From Spirochaetota bacterium (GTDB lineage Bacteria > Spirochaetota > Spirochaetia > Treponematales > UBA12059), in assembly GCA_029547205.1 (NCBI GenBank), contig JAKPPT010000068.1, forward strand, positions 288,014 to 352,013: a stretch of 64,000 bases of DNA. Reading direction: 5' to 3'. How positions within the stretch are numbered: position 1 is the stretch's first letter; each line of letters begins with the position of its first letter. Shown here piece after piece: positions 17,075 through 25,314 of the stretch. The notes under the pieces are model-generated. The model did not search any database. It saw only the letters and a program-made list of their open reading frames with translations, and had not been told where the DNA came from. Both the position numbers and the translations under genes were made by a program.

Positions 17075-18886
17075 CTATGCACGTTTCTTGACTGCTATAT
17101 ACTCATCGACAACTTTTTCCAGGATACCGAGCGGCATTGCTCCGTTTTTGAGCACACAGTCATGGAAGTCGCGGATATTGAAACTGCTGCCTAACTCAGC
17201 CTTGGCGTTTTCCCTCAGCTGGAGTATGGTGAGCATACCCATCTTGTACGAGCAGGCTTGACCAGGCATAACGATGTAGCGTTCGATCTCGCTCACAATG
17301 CTCGCATGGTCCTGAGCAGAATGAGCTTCCATATACGCAATAGCCTCATCGCGGGTCCAGCGCATTTGATGTATGCCTGTATCGACCACAAGGCGGACAG
17401 CGCGGAAAAGCTCGGAGTCATAGGATCCAAGAAGCCCAAAGGGATCATCTTTATATATGCCCATCTCTCGCGCAAGATGCTCCGCATACATAGCCCACCC
17501 TTCAGCAAAGGCAGTAAACGGTATCATACGGCGGAAAAGCGGAAGCTTTCTGGTTTCTTGCGCGAGAGCTATCTGGAAATGGTGCCCGGGAATTCCTTCG
17601 TGGTAGGCAAGCGTTTTCATGCTGAACTTTGCTATCTCCTTCATGTTGCGCATGTTTGCATAAAACACTCCGGGTCTTCCTCCTCCAATATCTGCAGGCT
17701 GATAGTATGCCCCGGGCGCTGTTTTCTCCTTGAACTCAGGGATGCGCTCCACTTTAAGCTCGGCCCTGGGCTGGACGTTAAACCAGGCTGGTAACACAGA
17801 CTTTACTTCAGCGAGAATACGCTCGTACTCAGCGATGCAAGCTTTTCTGCCTTCATCAGTGTCCGGGAACTGGAAACGCTCTTCCTTTGCAAGCTCAGCG
17901 AGTTTTTTCGCTGGCTGTTCTACTGTACCAAAACCCTGTTCACTTAATATCTTGCGCATGGCTGTTTCGATGCGCTCTACTTCCGCAAGTCCTGTGTTGT
18001 GTATAGCTTCCGCGTCCTCACTAATCGTGGTATGCGAGTGGAGCAAGTAGGCATAGTACTTATCACCTTGTGGGAGCTTCCAGACACCATCATCATTCGT
18101 GGCCTTTTGCCGAAGTGTAGTAAAATATTCAATAAACATCGAGTAAGCAGGATACACCGACTGTTCTATCGCACTTTTTACCATCATCAAGACTTTGTCA
18201 TGTTCTGGCTGCTTGATATGTGTGAGTTTTTCAAGCTTTCCCTTGAATACCGTATAGAGCGGGTTTTCAACTGCTGGCTTAGCAATAAATTCTTTCATTT
18301 CATCGAGCACCCGTTCAATTACAAAACGTGGAGGAAGAATGCCTTTTTGCTCTCTAATCTTGAGTCCTTCCATAACCTGTGAAAATTTTAAGGGAAACTT
18401 GTTCAGACGTTTTATATAATTGTAAACTTCGACTCTGCAATTCACAGGATGTATTGTCATCATAAAATTTGGAAGTTCTGATTGTAATCCAAACATCTGG
18501 TTTAAGGGATAGTCGTGGTGGCGGAATTCCTCGCCCTGCACCTGGTCAGACAGAAACCATGCGAACACTTCAGCGGAAAGCCTATCTGATGGTTGCAGCT
18601 TGGCTAAATTGTAGCTTGCAAACAATTTGTTTTCTCTTTTAATAAAAGCATACATCCTGTCCTGGAAAGCTTCCGAGGCGTCCGAAAATTTAGCATTATG
18701 ACCATGAATTCCTATTTTCTCAAGGATCCCAATATAGGTAAGGAGTTCCGGACCTTTAAAGGCAAACTTGAGAAAGGTTCTGTTCATGAGACCACGAACC
18801 GACCATGGTCGTCCCCAGAAAAATGAGACAAACCAAACTGCTAATACAAGCGCCAGCATTAAAAACCCAATTGCTAAATACATCAA
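17075..18886 (-). CDS. DUF885 metallopeptidase-like protein
   Basis: A 603-residue protein with one N-terminal membrane helix (LAIGFLMLALVLAVWFVSFFW), so anchored with the body outside or inside the membrane. The DUF885 signature 'YHEGIPGHHFQ' lies around residues 435-450; its histidines and glutamate resemble a zinc site, and 'FAEGWAMYAEHLA' follows about 30 residues later, as in the family. Members are thought to be peptidases, but the reaction is not firmly established. The C-terminal half is visibly richer in G+C than the N-terminal half, suggesting allelic replacement. Confidence 0.82.
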   Translation of the reverse strand: MMYLAIGFLMLALVLAVWFVSFFWGRPWSVRGLMNRTFLKFAFKGPELLTYIGILEKIGIHGHNAKFSDASEAFQDRMYAFIKRENKLFASYNLAKLQPSDRLSAEVFAWFLSDQVQGEEFRHHDYPLNQMFGLQSELPNFMMTIHPVNCRVEVYNYIKRLNKFPLKFSQVMEGLKIREQKGILPPRFVIERVLDEMKEFIAKPAVENPLYTVFKGKLEKLTHIKQPEHDKVLMMVKSAIEQSVYPAYSMFIEYFTTLRQKATNDDGVWKLPQGDKYYAYLLHSHTTISEDAEAIHNTGLAEVERIETAMRKILSEQGFGTVEQPAKKLAELAKEERFQFPDTDEGRKACIAEYERILAEVKSVLPAWFNVQPRAELKVERIPEFKEKTAPGAYYQPADIGGGRPGVFYANMRNMKEIAKFSMKTLAYHEGIPGHHFQIALAQETRKLPLFRRMIPFTAFAEGWAMYAEHLAREMGIYKDDPFGLLGSYDSELFRAVRLVVDTGIHQMRWTRDEAIAYMEAHSAQDHASIVSEIERYIVMPGQACSYKMGMLTILQLRENAKAELGSSFNIRDFHDCVLKNGAMPLGILEKVVDEYIAVKKRA

Positions 18887-19026
18887 TATCCTCCGAAGCT
18901 AACAGGATATGCCGGAAGTTCATATGAATCACTTACCGAATCTCATACAGTGTAGCACGAGCAATCGCTTTTAACCATTACTTACAGAAATATTGACCAG
19001 TTCTCCAAAAAAAATCCTTCATGTTT

Positions 19027-19049
19027 AGGGACAAAGGAAGAGTGTCCCT
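19027..19049. repeat. REP-like palindrome built on the GAGTGTCCC word
   Basis: AGGGACA-9nt-TGTCCCT is a perfect 7-bp inverted repeat. Its right arm is the 3' part of the exact GAGTGTCCC word at 19040-19048. It is the only copy in the window with its complement this close. Confidence 0.7.
19040..19048 (+). repeat. GAGTGTCCC word
   Basis: Intergenic, right arm of the 19027-19049 hairpin, GGAAGAGTGTCCCTCC. Confidence 0.75.
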
Positions 19050-19450
19050 CCTATATTCCCAATGTATTATACCAAAAGAAGAACCTTATTTTTCCTGCAA
19101 TAGCATTGAATCGTAAGATTTTATGGCACAGAACAACCTTAGTTAAAATCAAATCAGCTTGTTAATTTCGGTCATGCACAGTTCAGATGAAACTGCTTTA
19201 CCTCAATCCTTTCGAACTGATCATAGAACCGAACCAACATCTTGCATAATTGCTCAATCAGCTAGAATTGCATTTTAATTCTTTAGCACAATAAAAAGAT
19301 AAAGCCTAGAAAACTTAAGAATAAAATAACCACTTTAGGCACTATTACTACCTTAAGGACAGGCACTGCTGTGGGGCAATTTACGTAACTATTCTAGTAG
19401 TATAACTAGCGCTGAATCCTTATATAAATTCCTAATTATAACTGTAAATA

Positions 19451-20560
19451 TCAATGCATTTCACTATCGGTACCTAATAGAAACAGTGTTATATCATCCT
19501 CAAAAACCGGATTTTCCATAAACTGAATAAGTTCAGTTAATATTGTATCAGCTATGGTATCGAGGGACAGACTTGAATTTTCAAGCAAGACATGCTTTAT
19601 GCCCTCGATACCGAACATTTTTTCATGTGCACCACGAGATTCGATTATTCCATCGGTAAAAAAACAAAATATATCTCCAGGATGGAATTCTTCAAGAGTG
19701 TCCCTATAGTTAAAATCATCCATTAGCCCGATGATAGGATTGCCTAAAGTTTTCATTTCTGTAAATGAGCCATCAACGTGCGCTATAAGCTGCCCAGGAT
19801 GACCGGCATTGCAATATTCAATCGAATATTTTTTAAAATCAAGTATACCATAAAAAGCTGTGACATAATGATTTGTAGTTATTACCTTTGAAAATTCCTC
19901 ATTAAGACTTCGGATTACTTTTGAAGGATGTGTATATTTGGTTTTCAAATAATCAAAGGTACTCTTTATCATCGCTGTTATAAAGGCTGGAGCAATTCCA
20001 TGACCTGAGACATCGCTAATCATAATGCCAAATCGATACTCATCGATTTGAAAAATATCAAAATAATCGCCTCCTACCATTGCCATCGGTATATAACGAT
20101 GCGTACATGAAAAATAGGATGTACCGGGATATGAACGTGGCAACATGCTTTTTTGCATTTCTACTGCAAGATTCATCTCGCGAATTGATTGTTTATTACG
20201 ACGTTCTAACCCATACAATGCTTCTTGAAACTTTATACGCTCATTTTTAATTATTTTTTTTGCCCGCCTATATGCTTTTTTAAAAGATTTAAGCTTTTCC
20301 TCTATAGGGCTATATAAAACTAATCTATCAGCTTCTGGAAATAATTGTTTTAAAAGAGTTTGCTCATGAAGATCTTTTTCATGGAGTGTCCCTATAGTAG
20401 TCTCATTGAAAATTTCATGCAAGGTCTTGTTTTTAAATTTTTCATAACAACTATTTGGTAAAACTGCTATTATTTGCTGCTCTTTATTTAAAGCAAAAAT
20501 ATATCCATGCAAAGATTGTAGCAATTTTTCAAGAGTGTCCCTTTCGATAAGTTTATCCAT
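19451..20560 (-). CDS. SpoIIE/PP2C-type serine phosphatase
   Basis: 369 residues. An N-terminal PAS-like region (about 1-85) leads into a charged helical linker (about 90-135), then a PPM/SpoIIE phosphatase domain. The metal site is visible in 'MVGGDYFDIFQ' and 'MISDVSGHGIAPAF', and the C-terminal aspartates in 'FFTDGIIESRG' and 'EDDITLFLL'. Such proteins control anti-sigma-antagonist switches; no partner gene is adjacent. Three GAGTGTCCC words lie in frame: two RDTL and one GTL, two of them in the N-terminal half and one in a variable loop of the catalytic domain. Confidence 0.9.
   Translation of the reverse strand: MDKLIERDTLEKLLQSLHGYIFALNKEQQIIAVLPNSCYEKFKNKTLHEIFNETTIGTLHEKDLHEQTLLKQLFPEADRLVLYSPIEEKLKSFKKAYRRAKKIIKNERIKFQEALYGLERRNKQSIREMNLAVEMQKSMLPRSYPGTSYFSCTHRYIPMAMVGGDYFDIFQIDEYRFGIMISDVSGHGIAPAFITAMIKSTFDYLKTKYTHPSKVIRSLNEEFSKVITTNHYVTAFYGILDFKKYSIEYCNAGHPGQLIAHVDGSFTEMKTLGNPIIGLMDDFNYRDTLEEFHPGDIFCFFTDGIIESRGAHEKMFGIEGIKHVLLENSSLSLDTIADTILTELIQFMENPVFEDDITLFLLGTDSEMH
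19696..19704 (+). repeat. GAGTGTCCC word
   Basis: In the phosphatase gene, read on its strand as Arg-Asp-Thr-Leu. Extended CAAGAGTGTCCCTATAGTT. Confidence 0.75.
20384..20392 (+). repeat. GAGTGTCCC word
   Basis: In the phosphatase gene, read as Gly-Thr-Leu. Followed by CTATAGTAG, like the 19696 copy. Confidence 0.75.
20533..20541 (+). repeat. GAGTGTCCC word
   Basis: Near the 5' end of the phosphatase gene, read as Arg-Asp-Thr-Leu (ERDTLEK). Confidence 0.75.
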
Positions 20561-20954
20561 ATTTTAAATTTTAATATAAAAAACACTAAAAAGAAACACC
20601 CTGTAAAAATATGTTGTTAGTTTGTTTATTATGGGTAAGTATTTTTTTTACTTTAATGAGTGTCCCTCATGTTGCCCCTCCCCCTCGTGTTGCCCCTCTT
20701 TTTGCAATTTATTGCTCTATGTTGCGCTAAATTGCATATAGTACTTTTCCTTTATTTTTAATACAAAAGGATTCTAAGTGATTTTGAGTGAAAACAAAAA
20801 CTCTATTTCAATTTTCTGATTTTTTAAAATAACAATATCAAAAATGTAATTTTTTATACAATTCAAATAAGCAGATTAGAAAAATGAATATGATATAAAA
20901 TACTCAAAAAGCAATGTGAACACTTCATATTTAGTGTGTTTTACTTGCAAAATA
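20561..20954. other. 394-bp AT-rich gap between phosphatase and transposase
   Basis: No gene. One GAGTGTCCC copy is followed by two copies of TGTTGCCCCTC (20670-20680 and 20688-20698), then TTGC-rich AT sequence that may be decayed repeat. Confidence 0.55.
20658..20666 (+). repeat. GAGTGTCCC word with repeat tail
   Basis: Intergenic, AATGAGTGTCCCTCATG. Followed by a duplicated 11-mer TGTTGCCCCTC with 18-bp period. Confidence 0.75.
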
Positions 20955-21479
20955 CTATGTTATATATTTTTTATATTTTTCTATATTACGCTTATAAAAA
21001 TCATGAACCCAATCACTTATCCAAATGTTCATTACATCAAAAAGATTTATATAAAATGATAATCCTGACCATTTCCAATCTAATGGATTTTCTACTAACT
21101 CTGCTGAAACAGCGTTTTCGCTTATATAATTAAAACATCTTTCAAAATCAATTTCTTCATTGAGGATTTCGGAAAAATATCTATCACCCCATATATGTCC
21201 AGTTCGGCCAAAATGTTTGTTATACCGGATCGTAAAAGTCATAAGAAGTCGTTTCATAATGGTTGGCAATTCCATATCCAATGTTTTGATAATTAGATGA
21301 AAATGATTATCCATTATTGAAAAGTGTTCAATTTTAAAACCCATTTCTGCTTGTAGATCCATTAATATCCCCAGAAAAAGGTTTTTGCAGAAAGAACAGC
21401 TAAGACGAAACTCCTGATTGTTTATTCTAGCGGTAACATGATATGTTCCTCCTGGAATAAGTTTTCTAGGACTTCTCAT
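20955..21479 (-). CDS. REP-associated tyrosine transposase (RAYT, Y1/IS200-like)
   Basis: A 174-residue single-strand DNA transposase of the Y1_Tnp family (COG1943). It has the opening 'GGTYHVTARINN', the HUH metal motif in 'MDNHFHLII', the 'GRTGHIWGDRYFSEIL' block and the nucleophile region 'FNYISENAVSAEL' ending in WKWSG, all in family order. It looks intact, with AGGAGG six bases before the ATG. There is no accessory tnpB and no obvious terminal inverted repeat, which is typical of domesticated RAYTs that act on dispersed REP sequences in trans. It sits at the centre of the GAGTGTCCC cluster, which changes orientation across it; I infer that this word is its substrate. Confidence 0.88.
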   Translation of the reverse strand: MRSPRKLIPGGTYHVTARINNQEFRLSCSFCKNLFLGILMDLQAEMGFKIEHFSIMDNHFHLIIKTLDMELPTIMKRLLMTFTIRYNKHFGRTGHIWGDRYFSEILNEEIDFERCFNYISENAVSAELVENPLDWKWSGLSFYINLFDVMNIWISDWVHDFYKRNIEKYKKYIT

Positions 21480-21649
21480 TTTTTCCTCCTGAAATAATTT
21501 AAATGTTTATTTATTAATCACAATCACATTTCTTCTTGCATGCAATGAAAGTTTAAATTGTACATAAGATTTTACGATTGTATTAACAAGCTTTAGTTCA
21601 AACGAATAAAAGCATGGTATGAGACAAAAAATAATAATAAATAGGCATG

Positions 21650-21658
21650 GGGACACTC
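21650..21658 (-). repeat. GAGTGTCCC word
   Basis: First copy to the right of the transposase; orientation opposite to the seven cluster copies on its left. AAGGAGTGTCCCC. Confidence 0.75.
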
Positions 21659-21792
21659 CTTAAATCTGCTAGAGATTATAAATATCTCGTATATAACCAA
21701 TACAATAATTTAGATTTTTTATTAATTTGCCTATAGATGTTATAGAATAAATTATATATTTTTTGTAAAATAGATTTAGTTCTATTAGAGTG

Positions 21793-21801
21793 GGGACACT
21801 C
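21793..21801 (-). repeat. GAGTGTCCC word
   Basis: Intergenic, AAGAAGAGTGTCCCCA on the reverse strand. Confidence 0.75.
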
Positions 21802-21918
21802 TTCTTGAATGGTATTATTCCATGACTTTTCTATCTGACAAAAGAGAGGTTCAATGCTAATAGAGAATTCTAGTTTCCAAAAACAATTGAAGCATATTAA
21901 TGTATTAATTTTACAAGA

Positions 21919-21927
21919 GGGACACTC
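21919..21927 (-). repeat. GAGTGTCCC word
   Basis: Intergenic, 70 bp before the ileS start; GCAAGAGTGTCCCTC on the reverse strand. Confidence 0.75.
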
Positions 21928-21996
21928 TTGCAATTTCCTTGCAATTTCTTGTAATTTTGCAAAAGCCCCTCAATAGTTTTCCAAACAGGAGTAGTT

Positions 21997-24900
21997 ATGT
22001 TTGAATCCGTAGATCCAAAAATAAATTTCCCAAAAATGGAAGAGGAAATCCTTAAATTTTGGGAAGAGCATAAAATTTTTCAACGTTCCATAAACGAGCG
22101 CGAAGGTTCTCCCGAATTTGTATTCTATGATGGACCACCCTTTGCTACGGGGCTGCCTCATTTTGGCCACTTTGTACCAGGCACGATAAAAGATAGCATC
22201 CCTCGTTATAAAACAATGAAAGGATTTAAAGTAGAACGCCGTTTTGGTTGGGATTGTCATGGTCTTCCGGTAGAGTATGAAATGGAAAAAGAACTCGGTA
22301 TCTCTGGGAAAAAACAAATTGAAGACTATGGCATTGCAAAATTTAACGAAGCTTGCCGTTCAATAGTATTGCGATATACGAAAGAGTGGCGTACAATTAT
22401 GACCCGAGCCGGGCGCTGGGTTGATTTTGATCATGATTATAAAACCATGGATCCAGATTACATGGAATCTATCTGGTGGGTCTTGAAGCAATTATGGGAT
22501 AAAAACCTGATTTATGAAGGCCACTACATACTTCCATATTGCCCCCGCTGCTCAACAGTACTCTCAAATCATGAACTTCAACTTGGTGGTTACAAAGATG
22601 TTCATGATCCTGCTATAACCGTCAGATTTAAGATTACTGCAGTTTCGCATGATAGTAAATCATCAAATACAAATACTTCGGGGACACTCTTGCTTGATAG
22701 TTCACTTGCTGATGGATCAACATACTTACTGGCATGGACTACAACACCATGGACGCTTCCATCAAACCTTGCACTTGCAGTAGGTCCCGAGATTGATTAT
22801 GTGCTTGTACAGGATGGGACTGAACGGTATATCCTGGCTGAATCACGTCTAACTGCTTACTACAAAGACGATGCTCTGCCTACGATTCTATCGAAGTTTA
22901 AAGGAAGTTCTCTTGAAGGTATTCAATATGAACCACTCTTCCCTTATTTTGCTGAATATACAAAAAATGGCGCATTCAAGGTACGAATAGCTGACTTCGT
23001 TACCACTGAAGATGGTACCGGTATAGTCCACATAGCTCCCGGCTTTGGCGAAGATGATTACAATGTACTTAAAGGTTCTGGTATTCCTATAGTGTGTCCC
23101 GTAGATGCTGAATGCCAATTTACAGCTGAAGTTCCTGATTACCAGGGAACATTTGTCAAAGACACTGACAAGTTAATAATAGAACGCCTTAAAAATGAAA
23201 AAAAATTAGTTAAGCGAGAACAATATTTGCATGCTTATCCACACTGCTGGCGCTGTTCCAGTCCTCTCATTTATCGTGCTGTATCCAGCTGGTTTGTGAA
23301 AATTGATCCTATTAAAGAAAAAATGCTAAAAGCAAATCAGAAAATCTATTGGATGCCAGCACATATTAAAAACGGACGTTTCGGTAAATGGTTAGAAAAT
23401 GCTCGTGATTGGGCGATAAGTCGCAATCGATACTGGGGCAACCCGCTCCCAATCTGGAAATGTGATGCCTGTGGTAAAACCGAATGCTTAGGCTCACGAG
23501 AAGAACTTACAAAAAAAACAGGCAAGAGTGTCCCCGATCTCCATAAGCACTTTGTCGATGAATATACCTGGGAATGTTCCTGTGGAGGGACAATGAAACG
23601 GATTCCAGAGGTACTCGATTGCTGGTTTGAATCAGGTTCAATGCCATATGCTCAGGTTCATTACCCATTTGAAAACAAAAAACATTTTGAAGAACATTTC
23701 CCAGCAGATTTCATTGCCGAAGGTCTCGACCAGACCCGTGGATGGTTTTATACATTAACAATAATCGCTGCAGCTCTATTTGATAAACCTGCTTTTAAAG
23801 CCTGCGTAGTCAATGGTCTTGTTTTAGCAAGCGATGGTAAAAAAATGAGCAAAAGCCTCAGAAATTATACTGATCCCATGAAAGTAATGCAGGAATTTGG
23901 TGCGGATGCACTGCGTCTTTTCCTCATGAACTCTGCAGTAACTCGTGCCGATGACCTTTGCTACTCTGATGACGGCGTTCGTGAGGTATTAAAAAATCTC
24001 ATTCTCCCACTGTGGAGTGCTTATAGCTTTTTTGTGACCTATATTAATCTCGATAGAGTGTCCCCGCCTCAAGCAAAACCGGAAGCTACTAATCCACTCG
24101 ACCGCTGGATACTTTCATTATGTGAAACAATGGTTAGTAATGTCACTGAAGCTTTAGAAGCATACGATATGCAAAAAGCAATAACTCCAATTATCAATTT
24201 TATTGATGCACTCAATAATTGGTTCATTCGTAGATCTCGCCGACGATTCTGGAGAAGCGAAAATGATTCGGATAAACTCGATGCATACGCAGCACTCTAC
24301 AGAGTGTTACTAAGGCTTATACACTGTCTTGCACCATTTGCTCCTTTTGTAACAGAAAAAATCTGGCAAAATATCCGCCCTGAAAATTCTGCAAAAAGCA
24401 TACATCTCTCTTCATGGCCTCAGGTTGAAGCATCTTTTATCGATGCAGAACTTGAAGCTAAAATGGCTTATGTGCGACAAGCAGTGGCTATGGGTAGATC
24501 GCTCCGCTACCAGCACAACATCAAGATTCGACAGCCGCTCAAAGAAGTTCAACTGGTAACAAAAAACGCTCAAGAAAAAGCCAGCCTCATAGAAATGATG
24601 GAAATCATTAAGGAAGAACTTAATGTTAAGGAGGCTATATTTAGAGAAGATGAAGAACAACTGGTTGAGTACAGTGCAAAAGCTAATTTTAGAGTTCTTG
24701 GGAAAGAATTAGGTAAAGATATGAATACTGCAGCAGCAATAATCGAAAAATTGGGCAGCAAAGAAATTATGAGCTTATTAGAAGGGAATACTCTTGTCAT
24801 TGATGTTGCAGGGAAGAGTGTCCCTCTTACCACAGAAAAGGTTATTATTAACCGCATTGAAAAAGCCAATCTCAAAGTTATTAATGAAGGAAGTCTTACT

Positions 24901-25185
24901 GTTGCGCTCAACACAGATATTTCAGAAGAGCTTTTTGATGAAGGCAATGTGAGAGATTTAATTCGAGGCATCCAAAATCTTCGTAAAGAATCAGGTTTGG
25001 CAGTAAGCGATCGTATAAAACTAAATGTATATGGTTCAGAAATATTAAAGCGAAGTTTTGAAAAATTTAAAGATCTTATTGCGTCAGAGACTCTAGCCAT
25101 AACAGTAAACTGGGCGAAAGAATCCGCTATGACTTCGGTAGAGGCAGGTGATGAATCTTGGGAAATATCTCTATGTAAAGCTTAA
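21997..25185 (+). CDS. ileS: Isoleucyl-tRNA synthetase (long, eukaryote-like type)
   Basis: Charges tRNA-Ile. This class I synthetase of 1062 residues has the HIGH-box variant HFGH at 55-58 (GLPHFGHF), an editing domain at about 190-390 ('WTTTPWTLPSNLA'), a CxxC knuckle near 490 (CDACGKTEC) and KMSKS near 615 (DGKKMSKSLRNY). Length and motif variants fit the IleRS2 type usually resistant to mupirocin. AGGAG precedes the ATG. Four GAGTGTCCC words are in frame: SGTLLL in an extra loop before the editing core, GKSVPD after the zinc knuckle, DRVSPP before the anticodon domain and GKSVPL in the C-terminal part. All are in weakly conserved positions. Confidence 0.96.
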   Translation: MFESVDPKINFPKMEEEILKFWEEHKIFQRSINEREGSPEFVFYDGPPFATGLPHFGHFVPGTIKDSIPRYKTMKGFKVERRFGWDCHGLPVEYEMEKELGISGKKQIEDYGIAKFNEACRSIVLRYTKEWRTIMTRAGRWVDFDHDYKTMDPDYMESIWWVLKQLWDKNLIYEGHYILPYCPRCSTVLSNHELQLGGYKDVHDPAITVRFKITAVSHDSKSSNTNTSGTLLLDSSLADGSTYLLAWTTTPWTLPSNLALAVGPEIDYVLVQDGTERYILAESRLTAYYKDDALPTILSKFKGSSLEGIQYEPLFPYFAEYTKNGAFKVRIADFVTTEDGTGIVHIAPGFGEDDYNVLKGSGIPIVCPVDAECQFTAEVPDYQGTFVKDTDKLIIERLKNEKKLVKREQYLHAYPHCWRCSSPLIYRAVSSWFVKIDPIKEKMLKANQKIYWMPAHIKNGRFGKWLENARDWAISRNRYWGNPLPIWKCDACGKTECLGSREELTKKTGKSVPDLHKHFVDEYTWECSCGGTMKRIPEVLDCWFESGSMPYAQVHYPFENKKHFEEHFPADFIAEGLDQTRGWFYTLTIIAAALFDKPAFKACVVNGLVLASDGKKMSKSLRNYTDPMKVMQEFGADALRLFLMNSAVTRADDLCYSDDGVREVLKNLILPLWSAYSFFVTYINLDRVSPPQAKPEATNPLDRWILSLCETMVSNVTEALEAYDMQKAITPIINFIDALNNWFIRRSRRRFWRSENDSDKLDAYAALYRVLLRLIHCLAPFAPFVTEKIWQNIRPENSAKSIHLSSWPQVEASFIDAELEAKMAYVRQAVAMGRSLRYQHNIKIRQPLKEVQLVTKNAQEKASLIEMMEIIKEELNVKEAIFREDEEQLVEYSAKANFRVLGKELGKDMNTAAAIIEKLGSKEIMSLLEGNTLVIDVAGKSVPLTTEKVIINRIEKANLKVINEGSLTVALNTDISEELFDEGNVRDLIRGIQNLRKESGLAVSDRIKLNVYGSEILKRSFEKFKDLIASETLAITVNWAKESAMTSVEAGDESWEISLCKA
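22681..22689 (-). repeat. GAGTGTCCC word
   Basis: In ileS, read Gly-Thr-Leu inside a Ser/Thr-rich loop (NTNTSGTLLL) that looks inserted. Confidence 0.75.
23526..23534 (+). repeat. GAGTGTCCC word
   Basis: In ileS, read Lys-Ser-Val-Pro; GCAAGAGTGTCCCCG. Confidence 0.75.
24056..24064 (+). repeat. GAGTGTCCC word
   Basis: In ileS, read Arg-Val-Ser-Pro, the third reading frame used on this strand. Confidence 0.75.
24816..24824 (+). repeat. GAGTGTCCC word
   Basis: In ileS, read Lys-Ser-Val-Pro (AGKSVPLT). Confidence 0.75.
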
Positions 25186-25201
25186 GTACTGATTTCCAAT
25201 A

Positions 25202-25210
25202 GGGACACTC
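25202..25210 (-). repeat. GAGTGTCCC word
   Basis: Between the ileS stop and its terminator; CTAGAGTGTCCCTATTGG on the reverse strand. Confidence 0.75.
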
Positions 25211-25242
25211 TAGGTTTTTCTGGGTTTTTTAATCTTTTACAC

Positions 25243-25279
25243 AGCTGGCATTTTTCAATGCAAAATGCCAGCTTTTTTA
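25243..25279 (+). terminator. Rho-independent terminator of ileS
   Basis: Perfect 12-bp stem AGCTGGCATTTT / AAAATGCCAGCT with a 7-nt loop, followed by a T-run on the plus strand. The reverse strand lacks a T-run, so it serves ileS only. Confidence 0.9.
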
Positions 25280-25314
25280 TCGTTCAGCTGCTATTACTTC
25301 TTTTTTTCACTACA

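Larger units (their letters stand above)
18887..19450. other. 564-bp AT-rich gap
   Basis: No credible coding region. It holds one GAGTGTCCC hairpin (19027-19049) and, near 19358, the sequence AAGGACAGGCACTG, which resembles a decayed relative of the word. Confidence 0.55.
21480..21996. other. 517-bp AT-rich gap with three repeat words upstream of ileS
   Basis: Three reverse-oriented GAGTGTCCC copies spaced about 130-145 bp apart. The 85-codon ORF at 21676-21933 is built on two of the words (ECPS, ECPH) and has no family features. No T-box leader could be recognised before ileS. Confidence 0.55.

Noticed and set aside
17258-18382. Plus-strand ORFs of 178, 106 and 127 codons opposite the DUF885 gene
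   Set aside because: Overlap one another in different frames and lie on the antisense of a well-supported gene.
21676-21933. 85-codon ORF between the transposase and ileS
   Set aside because: Its Cys-Pro motifs come from two copies of the repeat word; no ribosome binding site, AT-rich tail and no family features.
21934-21996. T-box riboswitch before ileS
   Set aside because: The 63-bp leader lacks a specifier stem or antiterminator-like sequence.
23090-23100. ATAGTGTGTCCCG in ileS as another word copy
   Set aside because: One base differs from the 9-mer core (GTGTGTCCC); counted as a near match only.
24570-25100. 176-codon reverse ORF opposite ileS
   Set aside because: Shadow of the ileS C-terminal domain, Ser/Leu-rich composition typical of antisense frames.
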